The notes below the pieces were generated by a model, which was not told the DNA's origin, did no database searches, and saw only the letters and a program-made list of their open reading frames with translations. A stretch of 64,000 nt of DNA from DAOPZC01 sp035353175 (lineage in GTDB: Bacteria > Verrucomicrobiota > Kiritimatiellia > RFP12 > UBA1067): NCBI GenBank assembly GCA_035353175.1, contig DAOPZC010000003.1, forward strand, positions 124,001 through 188,000, given 5' to 3'. This document shows positions 52,926 to 61,753 of this stretch, one piece after another; the stretch's first letter is position 1; every line of letters begins with the position of its first letter. A program made the position numbers and the translations under genes.

Positions 52926-54778
52926 TGCGGTCCCCTCCCTTTGTACTCGATCCCGAGCATGGTGATATCGTCAGCCTGTTCCGCGCCCGCCGCGAACAGG
53001 TCGATCGCCTGCTTGATGTGTCGCAACAGACGGGCCACATCCATGTTCCGCGCGGCCTCGGCATTCAGCGTGGCCTCCAGCCGCGACTCCGAAAACAGCG
53101 CCTGCTCGGGGTTCAGCGCTTCGGTCACGCCATCGGTGTAGAGATACAGCGTGTCGCCCGCATTGAGCTGGAGCGTGTTCTGGCTGTAGCGGATTCCTTC
53201 CACGCCGCCCAGCACAAAACCGGGCGGGGCTTTCAGCCACGCGTACGGGCCGCCGGCCCGTTTCAGCAGCGGCGGATTGTGCCCGGCATTGACATAGGAG
53301 AACGTCCCCGTATCAAGCTCCAGCAGGCCCATAAAGGCCGTGACGAACATTCCCACTTCGTTGTTCGCGCAAAGATGCTTGTTCGCCTCCGTGAACACCT
53401 TATCGGGCGAAGCGCCCGACTCCGCCAGATTCTGAATCAGGGTTTTCGCGGTCATCATGAAGAGCGCCGCGGGAATCCCCTTGCCCGACACATCGGCAAT
53501 CAGCACGACCAAGCGGCGCTCCCCGATCAGGAAGAAATCGTAGAAGTCCCCGCCCACCTCTTTGGCCGTGTGCATGGTGGCGTAAATCTCGAACTCCTTC
53601 CGCTCCGGATAAGGCGGGAAGACGTTCGGCAGGGAGGACAACTGGATGGCGCGCGCGAATTCCAGCTCGGCGTCGATCCGGGCCGCCGCCTCGCCGATGG
53701 CGTTTTTCAGGGCCGCGACCGTCGAATTGATGCCCTCCGAGAGCGCGGCGAACTCGGTGTTGGTCTTGACCTCGACCCGCTCGCCCAAATCCCCCTTGGT
53801 GATTCTCTCGAGTGAGCGGTTGACGCTGTAAATCCCGTCGATCACCACCCGCTGCACAAGGAAAGAGACGAGCACGAACACCACCGCGAAAAGGATCAGA
53901 TTGCAGACGACCAGCAAGGCCCCCATCTCATTCCGCCCGACATACATCTCGGAATGCGGCAGGATGCCAACCAGCATGTACTCTTCGTACCGCTGCGACA
54001 GGCCGATGTATTTCACCCCCTGGAGGGTCACCAGAAAGTCCGACTCCCCGGCGAGTTGGGCGGGGGTAAAGCCGTACTCCGCCAGGCTCTTGCCGACAAA
54101 CGCGCGGTCGTTGACACTGACGATCTTGCCGGCATGACCGATGATAATCCGCCCTTTTTTCCCGATGCGCAGACCGGCGGAAAGGTTCTCGATATCGGCC
54201 ACCTCCATCGCCGTCTGCAGCCGCTTGGGGTGGTAGCCGATTTGGACGATGCCGGGCATGCCGATGCGGGCGACGCCGGCATACTGGAACATCTCGCCGC
54301 TGATGCCTTTTTTCTTAGGCTCCTGCGCCAAGGCGAAATCCGGATCGCGCAGCGCGGGCATGAATGCGCCGGACTGGTCGGAGGCCGACATGTCATACCC
54401 CTCATATTTGGCCGGAACGCTGGCGATCAGGATGCCTTTCTCGTCCGACACATGGAGCTCATCCACGTCCAGCCGGCGACGAATCTCTTCCAGCTCCCCG
54501 CGGTTCTTCAGCACCGAGGGCTGAAGCGCAACCATTTTCGCGAACGCCCGGGCTTTGGCCAACGCCGTGGCGTCCGCGATCGCGCGGATCGTGGCCACGT
54601 TCTCGCGGTTCATCACGATCTGCTTCCGCGCGTCCTCCATTTTCAGCCTGATGAGCCCCACCGCGTTGTTCTTGGCTTGGCGGGTCTCAATGGAGAAGGA
54701 GAGCCCGAAGGTCACCAGGAAGGCGACCGCCACAAACAGGAAAAGCCATTTTTGAAAGGTTTTGCGCATAGGGCTCAC
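52922..54778 (-). CDS. Membrane SpoIIE-type PP2C phosphatase with extracellular sensor and HAMP
   Basis: 618 residues, GTG start at 54778; an ATG 9 nt inside is an alternative. One transmembrane segment (about 10-28), an extracytoplasmic sensor region (about 29-280) of Cache-like character, a second membrane segment (about 290-312), a HAMP linker (about 315-365), a coiled helix and then a SpoIIE PP2C domain (about 380-612). Metal-binding Asp residues are in KEVGGDFYDFF and VLIADVSGKGIPAALFM, and later in LYTDGVTEA and QADDITML. It should dephosphorylate the STAS protein encoded 3 bp upstream when the sensor is triggered. The stop overlaps the RsbW-like start. Confidence 0.9.
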   Translation of the reverse strand: MSPMRKTFQKWLFLFVAVAFLVTFGLSFSIETRQAKNNAVGLIRLKMEDARKQIVMNRENVATIRAIADATALAKARAFAKMVALQPSVLKNRGELEEIRRRLDVDELHVSDEKGILIASVPAKYEGYDMSASDQSGAFMPALRDPDFALAQEPKKKGISGEMFQYAGVARIGMPGIVQIGYHPKRLQTAMEVADIENLSAGLRIGKKGRIIIGHAGKIVSVNDRAFVGKSLAEYGFTPAQLAGESDFLVTLQGVKYIGLSQRYEEYMLVGILPHSEMYVGRNEMGALLVVCNLILFAVVFVLVSFLVQRVVIDGIYSVNRSLERITKGDLGERVEVKTNTEFAALSEGINSTVAALKNAIGEAAARIDAELEFARAIQLSSLPNVFPPYPERKEFEIYATMHTAKEVGGDFYDFFLIGERRLVVLIADVSGKGIPAALFMMTAKTLIQNLAESGASPDKVFTEANKHLCANNEVGMFVTAFMGLLELDTGTFSYVNAGHNPPLLKRAGGPYAWLKAPPGFVLGGVEGIRYSQNTLQLNAGDTLYLYTDGVTEALNPEQALFSESRLEATLNAEAARNMDVARLLRHIKQAIDLFAAGAEQADDITMLGIEYKGRGPQ

Positions 54779-54781
54779 AGG

Positions 54782-55078
54782 CTATTCGAACGTCAGGATC
54801 TCCGTAAAGCCCGTCAGCTCGAAAACTTCCCGGACCGTCTCGTGGACGTTACGGACGACCATTCCCTCGCGCTTGCCCATCTGCTTCTGGAGCGAAAGAA
54901 TCACGCGCAGCCCGGCGCTGGAAACATAAACCAGCTGCCCGAAATCCAGCGTCAGGTGCGTGACGCCGTCCAGCGAGTTTTTCAGCGCCTCCTCGAGCTG
55001 CGGCGCGGTGGCGGTATCCAGCCGACCCGCAAGCGCCATCGTCAACTTGTCTCCCTCTTGCCGCTTCGTCAGTGTCAT
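54782..55078 (-). CDS. STAS-domain anti-anti-sigma factor (RsbV-like)
   Basis: 98 residues from ATG 55078 with AAGGAGA 8 nt upstream. GRLDTATAPQLEEAL and LDFGQLVYVSSAGLRVILSL carry the STAS fold, and VSSAGL includes the phosphorylatable Ser. In partner-switching, the RsbW-like kinase phosphorylates this protein, and the SpoIIE phosphatase reverses it; the dephospho form binds the kinase and releases its client. It is 3 bp upstream of the phosphatase gene and 13 bp after the ABC ATPase gene. Length and motifs are those of SpoIIAA/RsbV. Confidence 0.92.
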   Translation of the reverse strand: MTLTKRQEGDKLTMALAGRLDTATAPQLEEALKNSLDGVTHLTLDFGQLVYVSSAGLRVILSLQKQMGKREGMVVRNVHETVREVFELTGFTEILTFE

Positions 55079-55091
55079 GTCGTCTATCTCC

Positions 55092-56180
55092 TTAGATCGT
55101 GAGTCTCAGTTTGTTTTTTCCCTCGGCGGACACGCAGGACTGCGTCTTGATCAGCCGCGTGAGAATCCGCACGGAAAGGTCATCCTCTTCGACGTCGTCT
55201 TCGAGCGGGTTGTGCGGCGTTCCGGCGTAAGACAGCGTCAGCTCGACAGCACCGTTCTCTTCGGCATAACCGACGCTGATTGTGATGTCCACGCAAGCCC
55301 CCTGCCGCGCGAGAAGCTTATTCATCACCAGCTCCTCGATCACCAGCTGGATATTGTAGATCTGCTTCTGCGACAGCATCTGTTTCCGGCCGAACTCCTC
55401 GATGCCCGCGTTGAGGCTGTAGAAGTCGAAATCCCTGGACCGGATCTCGAACACGAACGTCTTGATCTTGTGGATGAAAGCGCGCGTCCTGTCCCGCTGC
55501 GGCTTCTCGAAGATCTGCAGCGGCGGGCCTTCCTCGTAGATGACCCCCTCGTCCATGAACAGCACGCGCGAGGAAACGTCCCGCGCAAACTTCATCTCAT
55601 GGGTGACGATCATCATGGTCATGCCCTCGCCGGCCAGTTTGCGGACCACCGCCAAGACCTCGCTGACCATCGTCGGATCGAGCGCGGAGGTCGGCTCGTC
55701 GAACAAGACGATCTCAGGGCGCATGGCCAGCGCCCGCGCGATGGCGACGCGCTGCTTCTGCCCGCCGGACAATTCGTCGGGGTAGGCATACGCCTTTTCC
55801 GCGAGCCCCACCATCGTGAGCAGCCTCATGCCTTCGTCGAAGGCCGCTTGGCGGCTCATCTTCAGGAGATCGACCGGTCCGAGCATGATGTTTTCGATCA
55901 CCATCAGGTGCGAGAACAGGTTGAAGGACTGGAAGACCATCCCCATCTTCCGGCGCAGCTTGAAGACGTCGGTCTTCTTGCCGAGCAGATTGACGCCGTC
56001 GATGAGAATCTCGCCGCCGGTCGGCGTATCGAGCAGGTTGAGGCACCGCAGGAACGTGCTCTTGCCGGTTCCCGAAGGGCCGATGATGGAGATCACCTCG
56101 CCTTTTTTGATCTCGACGCTGACGTCTTTCAGAACGGCGGTCTCGCCGAAGAACTTGGACAAATGTTTGACGCTGATCAT
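55092..56180 (-). CDS. Polar amino-acid ABC ATPase fused to a degenerate HATPase (anti-sigma-kinase-like) domain
   Basis: 362 residues. Residues 1-240 are a standard GlnQ/HisP-type ATPase: GPSGTGKST (Walker A), LSGGQKQRVAIARAL (signature), VLFDEPTSALDP (Walker B), VTHEMKFA (switch His). A typical family member would end near 245, but here 120 more residues follow, resembling HATPase_c_2: NIQLVIEELVMNKLL (N-box-like), VELTLSYAGTPHNPLEDD and ILTRLIKTQSCVSAEGKNKLRL (G2-like). The usual D-x-G-x-P box reads YAGTP, so the adenine-contacting Asp is lost. It overlaps the permease gene by 4 bp and precedes the STAS gene by 13 bp. The extra domain may let the transporter contact the partner-switch proteins. 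Confidence 0.85.
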   Translation of the reverse strand: MISVKHLSKFFGETAVLKDVSVEIKKGEVISIIGPSGTGKSTFLRCLNLLDTPTGGEILIDGVNLLGKKTDVFKLRRKMGMVFQSFNLFSHLMVIENIMLGPVDLLKMSRQAAFDEGMRLLTMVGLAEKAYAYPDELSGGQKQRVAIARALAMRPEIVLFDEPTSALDPTMVSEVLAVVRKLAGEGMTMMIVTHEMKFARDVSSRVLFMDEGVIYEEGPPLQIFEKPQRDRTRAFIHKIKTFVFEIRSRDFDFYSLNAGIEEFGRKQMLSQKQIYNIQLVIEELVMNKLLARQGACVDITISVGYAEENGAVELTLSYAGTPHNPLEDDVEEDDLSVRILTRLIKTQSCVSAEGKNKLRLTI

Positions 56181-58564
56181 GAGCGCACCACCCCCTTCAC
56201 CACCCGCTTCCGCTGCTTCGGGTCGACTTTCAGCTCCACCAGCGACAGCAGGGCCGTCACGACATACGCGATGGCGAAATAGATCAGCGCGGTGGCGATC
56301 AGCGGAAAGAAGGCTTCGTACGTGCGGCTCCGGATGATGTCGCTCATTTTGGTCAGGTCCTGGATGGCGATGTAGCCGACCACGGAGGTCATCTTCAGCA
56401 TCGAAATGAACTCGCCCTTAAAGACCGGCAGCTCGTGCCGCACCGCCTGCGGGAACGTGATTTTGGCGAACACCCGCACCCTGTTGAACCCGAGCGCGAC
56501 CGCCGCCTCAAGCTGCCCCTTGTCCACCGCGTCGATGCCGGCCCGCATCATCTCCGAAACATAGGCGGCAAAGTTGATGGAAAAGCCGACGACCGCGACC
56601 AAGACCGCATTGACGTCCACGCTGCCGAACACAATGTAATACAAGATCATCAGCAACACGACGATCGGCGTGCCCTGCACCGACCGGATGAAGACCTTGG
56701 CCGGAACGTAAAGCCAGGCGGACCTCGCGCGGCGCATCGTGCAGACGCCAAAGCCGAGCAGCGTGCCGAAAACCGCGGACAGCGCCGAGATCAGCAGAGT
56801 CACGCGGATGCCCTGCAGCACCAGCTTGTAGCGGTCTTCGACCACAAACGTGCGCCGGAAGCTCTCGGCGAACCCTGCGCAGAGCCGCGTGCCGCGAGTC
56901 GGCGCCGTTCCGCCGCCGCTCCCCTCCGCCACCGTGATCCCGCACCCCGCTGTTTGCGCGGCGGCCGGTTTCTTGACCAAGGCGACCTGCGGGTTGTCGA
57001 AATAGCGCGCGGTGAAGTTGACCTTCTCCCTGCGCTCTTTGGTCGGCGTCATGTTGGAAATGATCACGTCCGCCTTGCCGGACTGCAGCGCGATCACCAG
57101 CGCCGAATACTGCATGTCGCAGAACTCCACGCGCAGGCCCAGCTCGAAGGCCAAGCGCTCGATCAGCTCGCAGTCGAGCCCCGCGAACGCGTTGTTCCTC
57201 ACGAAGCAGATGGGCTCCCGATTGGCCGTGACCGCGGCGCGCAACACCCTGCCGGCAGGGTGGCGCGGAATCTCGACGCTGTCGTAATCCTCGCCTCCCT
57301 CCTTGATCCAGCGGGAAATGATCCGGGCCAGCGTCCCGTCCTCCCGGAACCGCGCGAGCACCTCATCGAGCTGCTTCAGCAGCGCGTCGTTCCCCTTCGC
57401 GACAGCGATGGCCGGCCCTTCGTTCATCAGCCGCTCTGGCAGAAACGCCAAGTCCCGATTATGCTTCACGAAATTGAGCGCCGTGGTGTAGGCGGTGATC
57501 ACGTAGTCCAGCTTGTTGCCCTGCAGCGCGGTGACCGCGTCGGCAATATTGTCATAGCTGCCGACGCTCGCGCGGGGATACTTCTCTTCCATATAGAACT
57601 CGGCGACAGAGCCCGTCATCACGCCCACGCGTCCGGTGGCGAGCTTGCTGAGGTCCGTGACCGCCCGCCCCGCCTCCCCGGGCCCCGCACTTTCCGCTGC
57701 CGCCTTCTTGATCAGCAGGGCCTGCCCGCCGGAATAATAGGGGATGGTGAAATCCACGCTTTTCTTGCGCTCTTCCGTGATGGTCATACACCCCGCGACC
57801 ATGTCGACCTTTTCGGCCTGGAGCGCGCTGAGCAGCGCGCCGAAATTCATCGGCACCCGCTCGATCTTCATGTTCAGGGCATGCGCGATGCGGACCGCCA
57901 GCTCCACGTCGAGCCCGAGCGACGCGCCCTGGTCGCCGACGTAGCTCATCGGCTCGGTCACCGTGTCGTGCCCGAAGCGGAGGACGCCGGCGCGGCCGTC
58001 GAACCCGTCCCGGCCCGCGAGGTCGGGTAGCTTTTTGGAGGACGCATCGGCTCCGAACCACTTGTCCTCCATCGCCTTCATCGTGCCGTCTATTTTGAAG
58101 CGCGCGATCACCTCGGACGCCTTCTGGCCCAGCGGATCGCCTTTCCGGACAGCCAAGCCATAGTGGTCTACGCAGATCAGCTCCGGCAGGATCGCGAGAT
58201 CGGGGAACTGCGCCGCGACCAGCCGGGCCACCGGCGCATCGGCGGCCCACGCGGCAACCTTGCCCGCGCGGACGGCCTGGATCATCGCGGAGGCGTCGTT
58301 GAAATACATGTGCGTCACATCGGGCACTACACGATCGATGCTGACGTCGAATGCCGTTCCCGTCAAAGATGCGATCTTCTTCCCTTTGAAATCGGCCAGA
58401 CGGGTCAGCGGCTTGCCCGCCGCATCTTGTGTCCCAGCAGACACCGACGCCTCAGAGGCCGCCTTGACCGGGTTGTCGCGCTCCTCTTGTGAACACCCCA
58501 GCAGCAGCCACAGGCCCAACGACACAGAAAACGCAACACGCCCATTGCGCTCCGCTTTGTGCAT
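56177..58564 (-). CDS. Amino-acid ABC transporter: lipoprotein with tandem substrate-binding domains fused to permease
   Basis: About 795 residues from ATG 58564 (a TTG 9 nt upstream is in frame). A lipoprotein signal ends in LLLGC. Then a partial or divergent SBP-3 domain (about 50-175, with FDVSIDRVVPD and AAWAADAPVARL), a complete SBP-3 domain (about 190-420; SLGLDVELAVRIAHAL, MTITEERKKSVDFTIPYY), and a third, shorter one (about 435-545; AGLDCELIERLAFEL, MTPTKERREKVNFTARYF). A permease of the HisM/GlnP class follows (about 575-795), with GIRVTLLISALSAVFGTLLG and the ATPase-contact loop EAAVALGFNRVRVFAKITFPQAVRHELP. It imports polar amino acids with the ATPase encoded downstream (4-bp overlap). 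Confidence 0.88.
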   Translation of the reverse strand: MHKAERNGRVAFSVSLGLWLLLGCSQEERDNPVKAASEASVSAGTQDAAGKPLTRLADFKGKKIASLTGTAFDVSIDRVVPDVTHMYFNDASAMIQAVRAGKVAAWAADAPVARLVAAQFPDLAILPELICVDHYGLAVRKGDPLGQKASEVIARFKIDGTMKAMEDKWFGADASSKKLPDLAGRDGFDGRAGVLRFGHDTVTEPMSYVGDQGASLGLDVELAVRIAHALNMKIERVPMNFGALLSALQAEKVDMVAGCMTITEERKKSVDFTIPYYSGGQALLIKKAAAESAGPGEAGRAVTDLSKLATGRVGVMTGSVAEFYMEEKYPRASVGSYDNIADAVTALQGNKLDYVITAYTTALNFVKHNRDLAFLPERLMNEGPAIAVAKGNDALLKQLDEVLARFREDGTLARIISRWIKEGGEDYDSVEIPRHPAGRVLRAAVTANREPICFVRNNAFAGLDCELIERLAFELGLRVEFCDMQYSALVIALQSGKADVIISNMTPTKERREKVNFTARYFDNPQVALVKKPAAAQTAGCGITVAEGSGGGTAPTRGTRLCAGFAESFRRTFVVEDRYKLVLQGIRVTLLISALSAVFGTLLGFGVCTMRRARSAWLYVPAKVFIRSVQGTPIVVLLMILYYIVFGSVDVNAVLVAVVGFSINFAAYVSEMMRAGIDAVDKGQLEAAVALGFNRVRVFAKITFPQAVRHELPVFKGEFISMLKMTSVVGYIAIQDLTKMSDIIRSRTYEAFFPLIATALIYFAIAYVVTALLSLVELKVDPKQRKRVVKGVVRS

Positions 58565-58686
58565 GATTCTCAATTCGCCCCATCCCTTCTGCCCGGACGC
58601 GTCGCCATCCGTCTGAACCCCATCTTGAATTTGGATGGATTATACCACGCATTCCGACTGGGTAAAGCCTTGGAATTCCCTCCTTC

Positions 58687-60072
58687 TCACTCCCTCGGCT
58701 TCACGTTCCAGACCGTCAGCGCGCACAACAAAGAAAGCAGCGACGCCCCGATCCAGAACAGCGCGATGTGATCCACCGCGTATTCGCTCCCGTTGAAATG
58801 AAAGACCGTGTGCGCAAACTCGTAGACTTTCTTGCCGCCCTCGAGCGTTCCCTGCGACTTGATCAGATAGCCGCTCACAATGTCTTGGATACCCGCGCCG
58901 AGGTACGAGGCGATGCCGACGACGCCCAGCGCCGCGCCCGCCGCGTTTTTCGGAGCCACGTCGACGGCCATCAGCCCGCCCAGGAAGCAGAAGAGCACGC
59001 CGATCGAAGTCCCGAACAGCACCATCGCCAGCACGTCCACCGCCTTGTTCGCGCCCGGCACAAGGAGAAAGAGGCAGAGCGCGGCGGTGTTCATCACGCC
59101 GAAAATCAGCGCGGGCGCGTTGCGACGCCCGCCGAACAGCCTGTCCGAGATCACGCCGGACAAAAGCGTGCCGAAGAGGCCGCACATCGCGTTCACGGAA
59201 ATGATCGAGCTGGCCTCAAGATTGGTGTACCCCTTTTTCATTTCGAGGAAATAGATGCCCCAGCTGTTGATCGCATAGCGCGACACGTAGATGAAAGCGC
59301 TCGCCAGCGCGATCATCCACACGGCCCAGTTGGTCAGGACCGCCTTCTGACCGGCCCCAACCGAAGCGTGCTCCCGCTTCTGTTCCGGAGGGATCGCCTC
59401 CCCCGACCAGTCGGCGATCGACGGCAAGCCCCGGCTCTGCGGGCTGTCCCGGTACAGGGTCCACGCCAGCACCACGCCGACCAGGCCGAACAGCGCCGCG
59501 CCCGCAAACCCCCACTGCCAGCCGAACGAAGAGACGACCAGCGACGTCAGGATGAAAGTCAGCGCCTCGCCCAGGTTGTGGCTCGTGCACCAGATGCCGT
59601 AGTAGGTCCCGCGCTCCCGGTTGCTGAACCAGCGGGCCAGCCCCACCACGCTGGCCGGCGCGCCCATGGACTGCGCGTAGCCGTTGATGCCCCACAGCAC
59701 CGCGAACAGCAGCGCGGGCATGCGGAAGCCGAGGGCGAAGTTCGCCAGCGCCGAGACGAACAGGCCGACCGACATGAACTTGCGGATATCGCTGCGGTCC
59801 GCCAGAAAGCCGTTCACGCACTTGCCGACCGCGTAGGCGAAGAACAGCGCCGAGCCGATGCACCCCAGCTGTTCGGTGGTGAGATAGCCCGAGTCCACGA
59901 GGGGCTTCTTCATCACGTTCAGGCTCAGCCGACACACGTAGTAGAGCCCGTAAACCGCCACCATCACGAACACCGCCTGCTGGCGGCACCGGCGGTATTC
60001 GGAGGCCAGCGCCTCCCGCGTGCCGGTGACAGGCCGGTGCGGCGCCGGCTCAAAAAATGATAGAAACTTCAT
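58687..60072 (-). CDS. Organophosphate:phosphate antiporter-type MFS transporter (second copy)
   Basis: 461 residues from ATG 60072, at the downstream end of the glycerol-3-phosphate operon. About 12 membrane segments; VYGLYYVCRLSLNVMKKPLV and GKCVNGFLADRSDIRKFMSVGL match the GlpT family N-terminal half, and SRYAINSWGIYFLEMKKGYTNLEAS the middle. It is probably the glycerol-3-phosphate importer for the dehydrogenase genes upstream. It differs markedly from the copy at 7-8.4 kb, so these are two separate OPA transporters. It begins 46 bp after DUF1667. A terminator was not identified in the following 113-bp gap. Confidence 0.88.
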   Translation of the reverse strand: MKFLSFFEPAPHRPVTGTREALASEYRRCRQQAVFVMVAVYGLYYVCRLSLNVMKKPLVDSGYLTTEQLGCIGSALFFAYAVGKCVNGFLADRSDIRKFMSVGLFVSALANFALGFRMPALLFAVLWGINGYAQSMGAPASVVGLARWFSNRERGTYYGIWCTSHNLGEALTFILTSLVVSSFGWQWGFAGAALFGLVGVVLAWTLYRDSPQSRGLPSIADWSGEAIPPEQKREHASVGAGQKAVLTNWAVWMIALASAFIYVSRYAINSWGIYFLEMKKGYTNLEASSIISVNAMCGLFGTLLSGVISDRLFGGRRNAPALIFGVMNTAALCLFLLVPGANKAVDVLAMVLFGTSIGVLFCFLGGLMAVDVAPKNAAGAALGVVGIASYLGAGIQDIVSGYLIKSQGTLEGGKKVYEFAHTVFHFNGSEYAVDHIALFWIGASLLSLLCALTVWNVKPRE

Positions 60073-60118
60073 GGTTTGTACTCTATCAAACTTGGCCGCG
60101 CGCAACACCCTGAAACGC

Positions 60119-60490
60119 TCAGCCCGCGGCGTCCGCCTGCACCGCCATGGTCGCCACGACGTCGACCCCCGTGCCGCACACGTCCTTCAGCACCACATCG
60201 CCGCTCCGGACCTGCGGCCGCACGCATATCTGGCGAAGCGCTTCCAGACACGCGAAGATCTTCTCTTTCGGCACCGGCCGCGCCGTCTTCACGCTCAGCG
60301 GCGCGCGCCGCCCTTCAACCCGCACCAGCGAGGTCACCATGCGCGTCGGGCACACGCACTCCTGCCGCGCATACGCCGCACCGCGTCCGCAGCCCGCGCC
60401 GTCCACCGACGTCACCTTCCCTTTTTCGAGCACAACGTTCAGGCGGCAGCCCATGGGGCATCCGATGCAGGTGATTATTTTCGCATTCAC
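60119..60490 (-). CDS. DUF1667 protein (glycerol-3-phosphate oxidation operon)
   Basis: 123 residues overlapping the FAD oxidoreductase gene by 4 bp. ITCIGCPMGCRLNV (6-19) carries three Cys (C8, C11, C15), further Cys occur in GAGCGRGAAYARQECVCPTR, and PVPKEKIF follows; this is the DUF1667 signature, always small and Cys-rich. The family almost always sits after a glycerol-3-phosphate dehydrogenase and a FAD oxidoreductase, as here, and may bind an iron-sulfur cluster to pass electrons. No other assigned function. Confidence 0.9.
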   Translation of the reverse strand: MNAKIITCIGCPMGCRLNVVLEKGKVTSVDGAGCGRGAAYARQECVCPTRMVTSLVRVEGRRAPLSVKTARPVPKEKIFACLEALRQICVRPQVRSGDVVLKDVCGTGVDVVATMAVQADAAG

Positions 60491-61746
60491 GGCTCCACCT
60501 CCACGGTCAGCTCCAGCCCCTGCGCATGTTGAGCAAGCAACGTCTTCGGCAACACCACCTTCACCATCTCGCCGGGCGTCAGGATACGGTGTCGCTTGCG
60601 AGTGACCTCCTCGCCGTCGACCCTCACCACCACCGCCGCATCCCTGAAAACCGCAGCCGGCCGGAACATCAGAGGAACCTCATCCTCCATGCGCCCGACG
60701 CAGATCGATTGCGGCACTAGGCCACGCACCCCGACGCCGTCCCGCACCCGCAACACCGCCGCGCGGGAAGGCAGCAGCGACCGCGCAAACGCCGCAGCGT
60801 TCCTGCCGGCCTCCGCGGATTCGAGCGTCACATAATCCACCAGATCGTGAACATGCAGAACGTTGCCGCAGGCGAAGATGCCGGGCACGCTGGTCTGCAG
60901 CGACTCGTCCACCACCGGCCCCGAGGTGGCCTGCGCCAGCTCGACGCCGGCGGCCTTGGACAGCTCGTTCTCGGGAATCAGCCCCACCGACAGCAGCAGC
61001 GTGTCGCAGTCGAACCGCTTCTCCGTTCCGGGAATCGGATTGCGCCGCTCATCGACCTGCGCGACCGTGACGCCCTCCACGCGCTCGCGCCCGTGGATCT
61101 CCGTCACCGTGTGGCTCAGCATCAGCGGGATATTGAAATCGTCAAGGCATTGCACCACGTTCCGCGTGAGCCCGCTGGAGAACGGCATCAGTTCCACGCA
61201 CGCCAGCACCTTCGCTCCCTCGAACGTCATGCGCCGCGCCATGATGAGGCCGATATCGCCCGAGCCGAGAATCACCACGCGGCGCCCCGGCATCCAGCCC
61301 TCGAGGTTCACGAAGCGCTGTGCCGTGCCCGCCGTGTAGACGCCGGCCGGGCGCCAGCCGGGGATCATCAGCGCCCCGCGCGTGCGTTCGCGGCATCCCA
61401 TCGCCAGCACGACCGCCTTGGCGCGGAACTGCTGGAGCCCGCGCGCCGGGCTCACCGCCGTCACCACGCGGTCGCGCGTCACGTCCAGCACCATCGTGTT
61501 GCATTGCGTCGGGATCTTGAGCTGCTGCACCTGGTCGACAAACCGCTGCGCATACTCGGGCCCGGTCAGCTCCTCTTTGAACACGTGCAGCCCGAAGCCC
61601 GTGTGGATGCACTGCTGCAGGATGCCACCCAGCCGTTCGTCACGCTCCAGCAGCATGAGATTCTCGCAGCCCGCCTCGCGGGCCGCGACCGCTGCGGCCA
61701 AGCCGGCCGGTCCGCCGCCGATAATCAATACGTCGATGTCAGTCAT
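60487..61746 (-). CDS. FAD-dependent pyridine-nucleotide-disulfide-type oxidoreductase
   Basis: 419 residues from ATG 61746, 7 bp after the dehydrogenase gene; upstream starts overlap it. DVLIIGGGPAGLAAAVAAREAG is the FAD motif, VVILGSGDIGLIMARRM the NAD(P) motif, and GIFACGNVLHVHDLVDYVTLESAEAG the second FAD segment. It lacks the classical redox CxxC next to FAD, as others in this operon type. Together with the GlpA-like protein and DUF1667 it likely forms a flavin complex that moves electrons from glycerol-3-phosphate to another acceptor in anaerobes. The C-terminal 90 or so residues hold a beta domain, also conserved in the family. Confidence 0.88.
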   Translation of the reverse strand: MTDIDVLIIGGGPAGLAAAVAAREAGCENLMLLERDERLGGILQQCIHTGFGLHVFKEELTGPEYAQRFVDQVQQLKIPTQCNTMVLDVTRDRVVTAVSPARGLQQFRAKAVVLAMGCRERTRGALMIPGWRPAGVYTAGTAQRFVNLEGWMPGRRVVILGSGDIGLIMARRMTFEGAKVLACVELMPFSSGLTRNVVQCLDDFNIPLMLSHTVTEIHGRERVEGVTVAQVDERRNPIPGTEKRFDCDTLLLSVGLIPENELSKAAGVELAQATSGPVVDESLQTSVPGIFACGNVLHVHDLVDYVTLESAEAGRNAAAFARSLLPSRAAVLRVRDGVGVRGLVPQSICVGRMEDEVPLMFRPAAVFRDAAVVVRVDGEEVTRKRHRILTPGEMVKVVLPKTLLAQHAQGLELTVEVEP

Positions 61747-61753
61747 GGGATAA

